From contig CAUEEP010000939.1 of NCBI GenBank assembly GCA_958450365.1, positions 2,046,001 to 2,110,000 of the forward strand: a DNA stretch of 64,000 nt, written 5' to 3'. Positions 1 to 12,100 of the stretch are shown in pieces (the first letter of the stretch is position 1; the number at the start of each line of letters is the position of its first letter). The notes below the pieces were generated by a model that worked only from the letters and a program-made list of their open reading frames with translations, was not told the DNA's origin and ran no database searches. This DNA comes from Mesorhabditis belari. Its lineage: Eukaryota > Nematoda > Chromadorea > Rhabditida > Rhabditidae. The translations under genes and the position numbers were made by a program.

Positions 1-68
1 CCTACAGTACCTGTACTTTCCTTTCCTACAGTACCTGTACTTTCCTTTCCTACAGTACCTGTACTTTT
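1..68. repeat. 24-bp tandem repeat made from a splice donor
   Basis: Unit cctacagtacctgtactttcctt..., copies starting at 1, 25 and 49. On the minus strand each unit reads AAAGTACAG|GTACTGTAGG, so the array repeats the end of the PET exon and its donor. It may continue left of the window. Confidence 0.9.
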
Positions 69-129
69 CGCCGGCTGAATTCGTGCGCGGAACGACGTGA
101 TTCGGCAACTGGGCCATATACTCTTCCAC
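59..129 (-). CDS. PET-LIM gene, fourth PET-domain exon with a triplicated splice donor
   Basis: Acceptor gaaactttag, then [20 protein letters not shown] and EKYR, matching the QLP..-VP...-GEKYR block of PET domains. The donor AG|GTACTG lies at 59/58. The sequence around this donor is repeated with a 24 bp period towards position 1, giving three equivalent donors. Use of the second or third would add 24 or 48 nt in frame, without a stop. The gene continues beyond position 1. Confidence 0.92.
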
Positions 130-3100
130 CTAAAGTTTCATGAATAAGCAAGATTTTCCAAAAGAAATCTATTGAACCTATTGAATCTATTGAATCGAAT
201 TCGTAAAACGTAAATCACTTTTTATTTGTTATTTTCCTATTTTCTATTATTTTCCACTATTTTCCTACTAAAGTTTGATATCTTTTTGAATCAAATTTTC
301 TTCTAAAACCTTGTCATCAAGATTCACAGCCCATTTCCGATCATTTCTCCAAATCCCAGCCGCTTTTGCCACAAAGCCAAGCATGAATGGATCAGAAAGC
401 ATTCCCTCGGAAAACATTGAAGAACATGATGAGGAATATGGAGGCATTTTGATGGGAAATGCTTGAAATGCTTGAAAAAGAATGGTTTAATGATATGATT
501 TAAGAAAATGGAGAATAAAGGCAAGGAAACTGGAGTTCTGTCAGTTCTGTCAGTTCTATCAGCTCTATCAGTTCTATCAGTTCTATCAGAAGTTCTAAAA
601 GTTTAGAATAGAGTTGACTATTGAGAACGAGATAGCGAGATGTAATAGTACCCCACCCCCATAATGACGGTGTGGAGTGTTGCGTAGTCTAGCTTTGAAC
701 GAGTTTTTCTCGACACTGCTTTATGCTACAATGTTCGTTTTGGTTTCAAAAAATAGCCCTGAATTTCAGCTATTTTTTGATACCAAAGACGCATTTTTTG
801 AAAGTACGGGCGCTTGGAAAAACAATGAAATACTAAATACTAAAAAACTTTTGCGACTACGCGACTGTACGAGGGCGGTGGGTACTATTACAGTATTTAC
901 GGTAAGTTCTTCTCGATATTCTTAAAATTTGAGATCACTATATTCCCTTGAATGGGACTCTGGAGACTCTGCTCGCTTCTTATGTCTTCTTTTGATCCAA
1001 AAAGTAAATCCTCTTTGGTTCAGTGGTAGAGCGCTTGCCTGGAAAGTTAGCGGGAAAGAAGAAGGTCGAGGGTCCAATTTCTTTCTTTGCCAATTTCTTT
1101 TGAAAAGCAAGAAGCTTGAAGAGTTAAAGGTGGGGTTGACTATCGAGATCTCGATAAGCTTATCGATAATGGCAAAGCTGATTCTCCATCCTTTTAACTG
1201 AGGCTTTTTCACGGTAATTCAATATCTCAGGTTTTACGATAAAGATCTTGAAAAACTTATTGAGACCTCGATAAGCTCTCGAGATCTCAATAAGCTCTCG
1301 ACAAGCTCTTGATAAGCTCTCGAGATCTCGATAAGCTATCGAGATCTCGATAAGCTATCGAGATCTCGATAAGCTCTCAATATCTTTAATATCGATATCT
1401 ATAAGCTCTCAATAAGCTTTCAATAGTCAAATCTAGTTTAGAAAGTGTTGAAGAGTCCGTAAATTCAAGAATTTTCAATTGAAAATCAGTTCCCAGGCAA
1501 AAAAAGTACAAAAGGAAACGATAAACTTGAGAACCCGAAGAGCCTGAAGAGTGAGAACCGGCAATCGGTAATTTCAATGTAACAGATAGCCTAAGATATT
1601 CAGTTAAACTAAAAATGTAAAGATATTCAGTCAATAGTCAAATTTAAGCGATCAAGCTCAAGAATTGTGGATCAAGATATTCAGCTGATCGCTTAAGCGC
1701 TCAGTGGCAAAGGTTGAAGGAAAAGAACAAGGGAATGATAGCTTTTGAAGGAAGAGAACGAGTTTTTCTCTTGCTGACAGCCCTTTTAATAGACAAATGT
1801 CTTTTTTTTTGAAAAGAAAAGGGAAAAAAGAAAGTGGCTGAATAGACAAACCAATGATTTTCATATTGAATGATTGATTTCGTTATTTGAATGGAGAAAT
1901 TGGAGGGGGATTGGTGAGAATTGGTGAGAATTTATGGCGATTAATAGCTCACTCTTGGTTTAAATGAAAATTGATCTGAAAAGTGAGGAAAGTCAAGGAT
2001 TTTGAGCTTGATAAATAAAGGCGGGAAAACGGTAGCCTTTCTACTGTAGTTTTAGAGTATAGTAGCCTTTCTAATGTAGTTTTAGAGTACGTTAGCCTTT
2101 CTACTGTAGCGTTAGAGTACGGTAGCCTTTCTACAGTCATTTTAGAGTACAGTAGCCCTTCTACTGTAAGTTTAGAGTACAGTGGCCTTTCTACTGTAGT
2201 TTTAGAGTACTGTAGCCTTTCTAATGTCATTTTAGAGTACTGTAACCTTTCTACTGTAGATTTAGAGTACGGTAGCCAAAATAGGATATATAGTTTTCCA
2301 AAATTTGCCATCTTTCGAAAACTATTGTGATCTACGTAATCTTTTAAAAAAACTACCGTAATCTCGTTGTAAAAAGCTATTTTAATCAGAAATTGCGTGG
2401 ATAAAAGCCCATAAAATGTGTGATGTTGCAAAGATAAAAAAAAATGATATCAAAAGTAGTTTAGATTGAATAAAACTAGAGTCAAGATTACGGTAGTCGG
2501 AAAAGGGACACGTTTTAGAAAAGGGCTTTAGAAAACGGTTTTAGAAAACGGTTTTTTTGAAACAAAGTTACAGTTCACAGAGCAATATACTATTAGGAAA
2601 AATACTGGAAAAAAAAACCCTTTTCTGCCAAAACAGTCTGCCAAAACAAACTCATTTCCGGGAAAGCTTAATGATCCTTTTTGCTAAAGCTCAAGCTCTT
2701 AATGATCCTTTCCTCTCAAGCTTTCCTCTCATTTCAAATCACTTTCTGAACTCTTTTCCCCCCTAACTCTTTTCTTTCTCCAATTCAAACAATCCGAACA
2801 ATGAGAAGAATCGTTTTGCAACATTGAAACGATCGTTTCACGTCAGAGAATGGCTCAATTAAAAGGGGGAATGAATGGGGAAAAGAAAGGATCGAAAAGA
2901 AAAAGAGAGACGGGAATTTCAATCTTCTTTTTTGGATCTATAGAATACTGGATTTGAAAGCAATAGATCTAAATTTTTGACTTGCTATTGGGTTGGTGAA
3001 TTGAAAATTGAATTGGTGAATTGAATTAAACTGCGGGCTATTGTCATATGTCAAAATTTGAGCACTTTCTTCAAAAAGAAACCCATTTTGGTGTCAATGG

Positions 3101-6100
3101 AAAGAAACAAAAAAAAGACTGAAAAAATAAAACACGACGAAAGACTGAAAAATTCTTTGTCGCGGGGTCCTTTTATTGCGTCGGGTTACGGTAGTTTCCG
3201 ACGTTTGGCGCGGAAACGTCTGAAAGGCAAAGTATACGGTGGACGGTGGGAAAGGCATCCGTCGTCAGAATTTTATTATTTCAAGAAAGAATTCCTTTAA
3301 ATTGATTTAAAGTAAAATGAAATTAAACACAATTTGTTTAATTACTTTTTAAATTATTTATTATTTATTATTATTTTTAATTTATTGGGTTGGTGAATTG
3401 AAAACTGCGGGCTATTGTCATTTGTGACAGTTTGAGCACTTTCTTCAAAAGAAACCCATTTTGGTGTCAATGGAAAAGTTGTAGAGAATCAAAAATGAAG
3501 TTTATATCCAAATTTTCAGAACGATTCAAAAACTGGTTTTCAAGAAATGCCAAATTTACGAATTTTCACAAATGAAATGGCGGAAAAGGAGGGAGAGGGG
3601 GGGGGGGGTTACGGTATCTGTCTGTCTTTCTGTCTGCCTTACTGTACGGGCATTTTTCCAGCCGTATTTTGACCAATTTTTCATTTTGGTTTTCAAGAAA
3701 TGCCAAATTTACGAATTTTCACAAAACTTGCATTTTAAGCGAAACTACTAAGTGTATCTTTTTGGAAATTTGGCTATAAGCCTAATTTTTGATTCTCTAC
3801 AACTTTTCTATTGACACCAAAATGGGTTTCTTTTGAAGAAAGTGCTCAAACTGGGACATTCCTCAAATTTCAAGTCTCCAGTCCTCGATTTTTGAGTCTC
3901 ACCCTTGTCTCACACACAAACCAAAATCCTACTACGAAAGAGGAATCCGCAAATTGCCTGTAAAATGGGCAGAAGTCGTCAATAATAATGGAAATTATTT
4001 GGAATGAAGAAAGAGGGGAAGAGAAATAAAGCAATAGTTTACGAGTTCTGAGCCAGTCAGAAGTCAAGTCTGAAGCCTGCTTGAGCCCCACAACCATTGT
4101 CCACAATATCTCTAGGCTGAGTAAGCCAGTAAATATTTAAAAAGTTACAAAAGCTAACTTCAACAAAGCTCAAATCATTGTATGATGAAATTCTAATCAA
4201 AAATCTAAACAAATAAGCGGATTATCGAAATCGGAATCGAAAAAAATGATCGCAAGCAACGAAAACTCATTTTTTCTGTGGTTTGCGTTCTCGACTATTT
4301 AGAGGCCACAAGGCCGAGAATCGAGCAATCTTTTTGGTAAACAAATGAGAAAAAAAAATGAGCGTTCTTGTTGACTTGTTTCATTTTTTTGGGTATCATT
4401 TGAATGAGAATTAAGCTGAAAAGAACACTGTTCTTCTTCATTTTTCTCGATTTTTCCCGATTAGCCAAGACACACGCTTCTTTTCATCAACAATTTTCTA
4501 GACACTGTAACTTTAGATACTTTGTGCTTAAATTCACCCCTTCTGGCGCACAAAATTCTTTATTTTTCTTGCAGTAACGATAATGGAGCAGAAAGTCGGG
4601 TAGAAAGTGGGGCAGAAAGGGGGGCAGAAAGTCGGGCAAAAAGTGGGGCAGAAAGTCGGGCAGAAAGGGGGGCAGAAAGTCAGGCAGAAAGTAGGGCAGA
4701 AAGTAGGGCAGAAAGTGGGGCAGAAAGTCAGGCAGAAAGTGGGGCACATAGTGGGCTTATTATTATTATTGTCACAAGGAAAATGAGGAATCGAGTGGGT
4801 CAGAGATTTTTCTTGCAGTAACGGTAGTGGAACGAAAAGTAGGGCAGAAAGTGGAGCAGAAAGTCGGACAGAAAGTCGGGCAGAAAGTGGGCTTAATATT
4901 ATTATTTTTTCACAAGGAAAATGTGGAATCGAGTGCACCAGAGGATCTTCTTGCAGTAACGATAGTGGGGCGAAAAATGGGGCAGAAAGTGGAGGCGGGC
5001 GAAGTGGGGGAGTGGGTGGAGGGGGCGGGGAAACTGGACTTCTTTTTATTATTATTTTCACAAGAAAAATGTGGAATCGAGTGCCCCAGAGATTCTTCTT
5101 GCAGTAACGATAGTGGGGCAGAAAATGGGGCAGAAAGTAGAGGGGAGGCGCCGGGGTAGGGGCTGAAAAATGGGGCAGAAAGTGGAGGCGGGCGAAGTGG
5201 GGCAGTGGGTGAAGGGGGCGCGCCTCCTCCGCGCCCGGGCGGGGAAACTGGACTTCTTTTTATCATTATTATTATTATTATTCTTATTTTCCCGAGGAAA
5301 ATCGAGAATCGAGTGGACCAGAGAGGGAGGGGGGCGCAAAGTCCTAAAGAAAACGTCCTAAAGAACAAGTACGGCTAACCTTAATGCAAAATTGTGCCTC
5401 AAGGGAAAAAATAAGGAATTAAACGCGCCAGAAAGAGTACAAAGCTGTACATTTACAAAGCACAAAGCACTAAAGAGACTTGAAGACATAGCAAAATGTA
5501 AAAAATGTCAAATCTAATGTTTAAAAAAATTTCTTTCCTATTTTTCTAATCAATTTTTTTGATTTCATAAAAATGATCGATTTGACGTGATCGGAATGAG
5601 CCTGAATGGAAAAAAATGGTTATTTGTGTCAAATCTCTTCTTTTTAACGTGATTTTGCTGGCTCTGACAGTTTTTTTAAACACTTTTTGCTTTTTGCAAA
5701 AAATTTCGCCGTTCACAAAAAGTGAGAGTCAGTCAAAGTCAAGCTAAAGTGTCAACAAGCACTCCCACGGTTATTTTTTTCTTCTTTTGAACTTGAAATT
5801 TCTATCTTTTCCTTTTCTAATTGCTTCAAAGTTCAAAACGGGAACGCTAAGTGAAAAATAAACCGAAAATTTCTTTTTTTTTTGAGGCCGAGGTGTCTGG
5901 TGGAGGGAGAAAATAAAGCCTCGCCCCATTTCCCGCGAAAATTCTGCTGGAAAAAGTTGTCTGTAGATGTTCTTAAAGTTTTTATGGATGCTTTTTTGAA
6001 TCAAGGAATTGATTATAAATTTGAAGGCATTAGAAATTGATGATGAATGGAAACGATGAATGAAATAAGGAACCGAATTTAGAGAGATGTCAGCTCCGAG

Positions 6101-9100
6101 CCAAACTGATATTTTAGTTACTATTGTTATTATTGAATGATTTGTCTATTCTTATGCAAATGTGTTCTCCCCTGTGCTTATCCCTTTTATTGCCGAGAAG
6201 GGGCGGTCCTTGGGACTGCCTAGGAGGACAAGTGAGGAGCCTAGAAGGACAAGTGAGGAGCCTAGAAGGACAGTGAGGAGCCTAGGAGGACAGTGAGGAG
6301 CCTAGGAGGACAGTGAGGAGCCTAGGAGGACAGTGAGGAGCCTAGGAGGACAAGTGAGGAGCCTAGAAGGACAGTGAGGAGCCTAGGAGGACAGTGAGGA
6401 GCCTAGGAGGACAAGTGAGGAGCCTAGAAGGACAGTGAGGAGCCTAGGAGGACAAATGAGACTCTCATTAGGAGTCCCCCTTCCCCTTACACTTATTTGT
6501 AATCTATTCATCTTATTGTATTACTGTAAATAAAGATACGTATCTTCCGGGTCTATGCAACTGCAGTACAGGTCGGTCGGTCATTTCACAGGGACTCCCC
6601 TCTAATACGTTGGAGGAGTTGAGTTGGGTCGTCGGTGTGTTAGAGATGGCGGGATATCAAAAAGGGATCCACTCTTTTTAACTTAACCCAAATTCTAGTC
6701 CACATCCGTTTATACCTAGGAACGTATAGAGATAAGGAACCAAATTTAGAGAGATAAGGAACCGAATTTGGAGAGATCAAGAACCGATAATAATGAATTG
6801 GAAACGATGAAACGAATTGGTGAATCTTGAGGACACGATTTTTTAAATATTAGGTACACTACTGGACAATGAAGTATCATATTGAAATATCATGTTTGAA
6901 AAACGATCGTCACTTTCGCGCGTCTGTAACTCCCTTGTCTTTACCGTATTTCTCAATATTAATATTACCATTGTGTAGCCCTTGAAAAGAGCTTTCAGAA
7001 AATGTATAACACTAATTGTTTAAACTCAAAGACAACGGAGTTACAGACGCGCGAAAGTGACGATCGTTTTTCAAATATGATATTTCATTGTCCAGTAGTG
7101 TACATGCATAGGAAATGCGAATTTCAACATTTCAACATTTTCATAAATTTCCAACGATAGAATGATATCGATAACCTGATATCGATAACCTGATATCGAT
7201 AACCTGATATCGATAACCTGATATCGATAACCTGATATCGATGAATGTTATAAACTATTTGAAAGTTGTAAATCTCCTCTACAAAATTGACTAAAACGTG
7301 TTTCAATTGATCGAAGCATTGAAGAAATTTCGAGGGCGAGATGCGAGTGACCAAAAAAGGAATCGAGTCACTTTAGGGACAAGTTTAGTGTCGTCAAAAT
7401 AGAGTTAGCTTCCCAAAATTGAAGATTTTAAAAAAAAATAGCCAAAAAAATAGCCACAGTCAAAACCGAACTCTTTTGAAAGCGGTGAAAGTGGGGTTTT
7501 CAAAAAGTGCCCTTTTTTGGTCACTCGCATTTCGCCCTCGAAATTTGTATAAATTTCTTCAATGCTTCGATCAATTGAAACACGTTTTATTCAATTTTGT
7601 AGAGGAGATTTGTAACTTTCAAATAGTTTATAACATTCATTTATATTCGAACAAAATAAAGCCAACCTTCTTGCGGGTGAGCCCTGGAGGCACCCAGGCG
7701 TATCCATGAGCCACCGAGCCGGGCGCATCCGTTTTTGCCGCCCCTCCGAGTGGCATATCTGCTAGAAATTGTTAAAATTACCATATAACTATATGTTTAT
7801 ATAACTAAACTATTAAAATAAGGATTCTATAACAACAATAATTCTATAACTATAATTCTATAACTATAATTCTATAACAACAATAATTCTATGACGGGGT
7901 GGAAAACGGATCATTCCTCATCCCTGGACTCAGGGTTTTCTAGTTCTAGGTTTTCTAGTTCTAGACTCAGTTCTTTGTACTAGAATTGGGGATTTTCGAG
8001 CATTTTCTTTTGAATTCTTGAATTGATCTAATAACTAAGCATAGAAAAAACAGAAAAACAATAATTCTACAGATTTTTAGCTAAAAACTAATAATTTTAA
8101 ATTATTAGGATTGCTACAGTACAGATTATAAAACAGTACAGATTTTCTCTACTTACACTCCATTCTCAGCTTTGCAAAAGCGGCTAAAACATGTGGATAA
8201 ATCAATTGACTTATTAATTTTATTATGATAATAGTTACGGTAATAGTTACTTATATTGGGTTGATGCATAATTATCCGGACTTCTTTTATAAATGATTTT
8301 ATTTAACAAAAAATAACATAAATAGTTAGAAAAATATGTTTAATTGATTATTCTGGAGCATATTCACCGCCTACATCAATAACTGATTGCCATTTGCTTG
8401 GAAGACGATCGATTCCACGAGCGAAGAATAAACGATCTTTGGAGGCAATCCACGCTTTAACATCGTCTATCAAGTCATCCAAATCGTTGTAGATCTTATT
8501 TGTTTGCCAATTTTTGAGCGATCGATTGACGTGGTAGTCCGTTGGGGCTTCTCCAGTTCTTTGAGATCGCGAAACGACTCTGCGGCAGACCATCCCTTTT
8601 CGAAGTGGTAGAGCATGATATGGCGAAGATGGATATGATTGTCGACACGCATTTTGTTCACAAAGAAACGAATATTTAAAAAAAAAAAGACAAAAGCTTT
8701 CAAAACAAAAAGCGCGCAAAAGAGCCGGATAATTATGCATCAACCCAATATTATTGGTAACTAGAGTCGACTCTCTCTATAACAGAACTCTATATAGCGG
8801 AAAGCTCTAGCTCGCAAAAAAAATTTTGGGTCGAGTAACTACGAGTAATCCTCTTTACACGCCGAGTAACTACGAGTAATCCTCTTTACACGTCGAGTAA
8901 ATTGAATATCTTTTTACCTTTAAAGGGAATTTGTCACCAAATCATTTGAACGGTTGAATATCTTGAGTAGAAATCGTATATAAGGCGGCACCCGTGATTT
9001 TTGCACCAATTCTTTTGCAATAATTTTCGCTAGAAGTACAATAATTCTTCCTAAGCGGGCGTTTACGTAAAAAAAGGCATTACTTGCGAGGAAAACACTC

Positions 9101-12100
9101 TAATTATTACCATACAAGGTGCTGGCAAAGCTGTGCTTAGGCTTAGGCTTAGGCTTAGGCTAAGGCTAAGGCTAAGGCTTAGGCTTAGGCTCAGGCGCAG
9201 GCTCAGGCTTAGGCGCAGGCTTAGGCTTAGGCTTAGGCTTAGGCTTAGGCTCAGGCGCAGGCTCAGGCTTAGGCTTAGGCTTAGGCTTAGAGGCAATGCT
9301 TAAAGCTGAGAGCTTAGAGGAATACTTAGAGCTTAGAGGCAAGGCTTAGAGCTTAGAGGAATGCTTAGAGCTTAGAGGCAAGGCTTAGAGCTTAGAGGTA
9401 ATGCTTAGAGCAAAACGCCACCTATAAAGCTCTGGAGCTTGCGGGAAAAAGAAGATTTTGACGATATTTGCCTCCACCGTTCTCAACAAAGCAAGGTAAC
9501 GAATTTGCCAGTTTTGTAAAGGTTTAGTTTAACAAAATTGGTAGAATTGCATTGTTTTTATTATTAGAATAGTTTTTTATTTTAAAAAATTCACCAGGCG
9601 GCTTGACACCGAGACGATCGTAGACGGAAAGCACTTGATTTGGAGCAACTTCGTGATCCACCCGATCACACCGACAGTGAACGCAAACTTTTCTGAAGAA
9701 ATTTAACGATAAAATGACTTCAAATAGATTTTGTTGCTATATTATATAATTCTTAACTAAGTTACCAGTAAAAATTTTGAAATTTAGAACAAAATTGGAC
9801 AAGTTTTCAAGCAAAAGACTGCAATGATCGCCTCGTACTTTGTGCTCTCACAAATCGACCCTTTCTAGCAAACTCAACTCCCCCATTTTCTTATTTTCTA
9901 GCAAGGAAAGAAGTGAGAATTTGAGTGTGCCAGAAAGTGCGGGTTTATGTAGCACAAAGTACAAATTAGAAAGATTAGATTAAGGCAGGAATCAAACGGT
10001 GAATTGAATCGAAAAAAGAACTAAATCAGAGAAAATCTGAAGGAAAGATGAAATTATTTCTTCAAATTATCCACTATAAAGATGATCGTTGTTTTTCTGT
10101 CGATGAAACAGCTCAAAAGTGAGCCATGAACTTAAAAACTTCAAAAGAAGATCAAAGAAACGAAGCTCTTTCTTTGTCTTTTCGAAAAGAGTTGGACTTT
10201 TCCTTTTTCTTGACTCAATTGGTCCCCTGAGATTTCCGCCTTTTCTTGGAATGTCTTTCTGTCTTTAAATTGACATGGAAAAGTTGAAATCTTTCCTAAC
10301 ATCGGGATTTGGCTGGAGTTGAGGAATCTTATCCTAGAGTTGAGGAGTCCTATCCTGGAGCTGAGGAATCTTATCCCGGAGTTGAGGAATCTTATCCTAG
10401 AGTTGAGGAATCTAGAGCTGAGGCATCTTATCCTAGAGCTGAGGAATCTTATCCTGGAGTTGAGGAATCTTATCCTGGAGCTGAGGAATCTAGAGCTGAG
10501 GAATCTTATCCTGGAGCTGAGGAATCTAGAGCTGAGGAATCTTATCCTGGAGCTGAGGAATCTAGAGCTGAGGAATCTTATCCTGGAGCTGAGGAATCTA
10601 GAGCTGAGGAATCTTATCCTGGAGCTGAGGAATCTAGAGTTGAGGAATCTTATCCTGGAGTTGAGGAATCTTATCCTGGAGCTGAGGAATCTAGAGCTGA
10701 GGAATCTTATCCTGGAGCTGAGGAATCTAGAGCTGAGGAATCTTATCCTGGAGCTGAGGAATCTAGAGCTGAGGAATCTTATCCTGGAGCTGAGGAATCT
10801 AGAGTTGAGGAATCTTATCCTGGAGTTGAGGAATCTTATCCTTAAACTTATCCTGTAATCTTTAAGTTTTAGGCTAACTTTGATGAGGATTGCGTATTCA
10901 AACCAGGCTAACAGGTCTAGAATTTTGAATTGAGATAAAGACTTGGCATAAAGACTTGAGATAAGTTCATCTTATAGAGTCTATAAGCATCTTGCATCCA
11001 TTTTTAGTTTTTTCAACACTCAGCTTCTTGCTAATGAAAAAATCTTTAAAACAAAGCTTTTCAGAAACATTTAAAAGTCATTTGCAAGAGAAATGATTTG
11101 GCTCGAACTCGAGGAGGGAAAGGTAAAAGGTTCGGTAGTTCGATAGTTCGATAGTCTAACAGATTATCCACTAGATCATCGAAACAGTTGTTAAAGTGCT
11201 CCTGCAGTGCTCCTGCAGTGCTCCTGCATGTGATAGCCAAATAAGGCTGTTCGAAATTCAAAATAATCTTAATTTTACGACGATTCAAGACACCAAAAAG
11301 ACAAGACATCAAAAATTTGATCGTCTAGACTCGAGAAAGGCTTAATTTTGTGTATTCAATAAATCAAAACAATCCCCAAAAAGGAATCAAGATGATTCAA
11401 GATGATTTTCTATGTCAAATAGATTCTCTATGTCAAATATCTCGCGTTTGCAAAGCATTCTGCAGAAACTAAAAACGGATTTGTGATCCCCATGGCCGAT
11501 TCTATAAGATGGACTTGGTTTTGAGTCAGCTTTAGAGACAAAAAGGTCAGCGGTATCTTTTCTTGTAAAAAAACATAACCCAATGAATCAAATAGGCAAA
11601 TCAATGAGGAGGATTGGGTAAAGAAACGATCCTCAAATCAGCAACAAACTCACAATCTCTGCAAAAGTCTAGCAAAGCGTCCATGTCGATGATCGCTTTG
11701 CGAGGATGAGGGCCGAATTGGGCCATGTTGCACGATTTTCTGCGCCAAGTCATGGTGCTCCCATGGATGCCTTCGCATTTCGAATTGCGTAATTGAATCG
11801 GGTTTTTCAATACTTGAATTACCCAGTAGTTGATAAGACTTCAAAAGAAGTGATTAGCTAGCTAGAGCTGGTTTAATGATTAGCTAGCTAGAGCTGCTTT
11901 AGTGATAGCTGAAGCTTGCAATTAGGTAATTGAACCAATTTTCTGTAGTAAATTTTGGATTAAAGCTGGTCAGGCTTGGAATAGATTCAGTTGAAAACAA
12001 ATCTCCTTTTCAACGCTTTCTATTGGGTTAATGGTTCATTCCTGGAGCTAGAAACGGCTTAGAATAAACGGCTTCGAATAAAAGTTGAAGTTTCAACGAT

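Larger units (their letters stand above)
130..7666 (-). other. 7.5 kb intron of the PET-LIM gene
   Basis: Lies between the exons at 7667-7758 and 59-129. Apart from the elements listed separately it is AT-rich; I see no further coding exon in 130-530, 690-1000, 2290-2980 or 5480-6150. Confidence 0.8.
7759..9594 (-). other. 1.8 kb intron of the PET-LIM gene
   Basis: Between exons 9595-9692 and 7667-7758. It holds a mini-mariner, a TIR element end and a telomere-like array; 7760-8250 is AT-rich with a short aactataattctat repeat (7843-7890). Confidence 0.8.

Noticed and set aside
3058..3300. 80-codon plus-strand frame ending FYYFKKEFL
   Set aside because: It starts in a mariner terminus and continues into duplicated flank; the second copy at 27.2-27.35 kb is not open in the same way.
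6205..6465. Possible CRISPR-like array because of regular 20-bp spacing
   Set aside because: Units are contiguous with no unique spacers, and the genome is eukaryotic.
7667..7758. Plus-strand resemblance to an Alu/7SL promoter (ccgagccgggcgc)
   Set aside because: The segment is explained fully by the minus-strand PET exon with exact phases.
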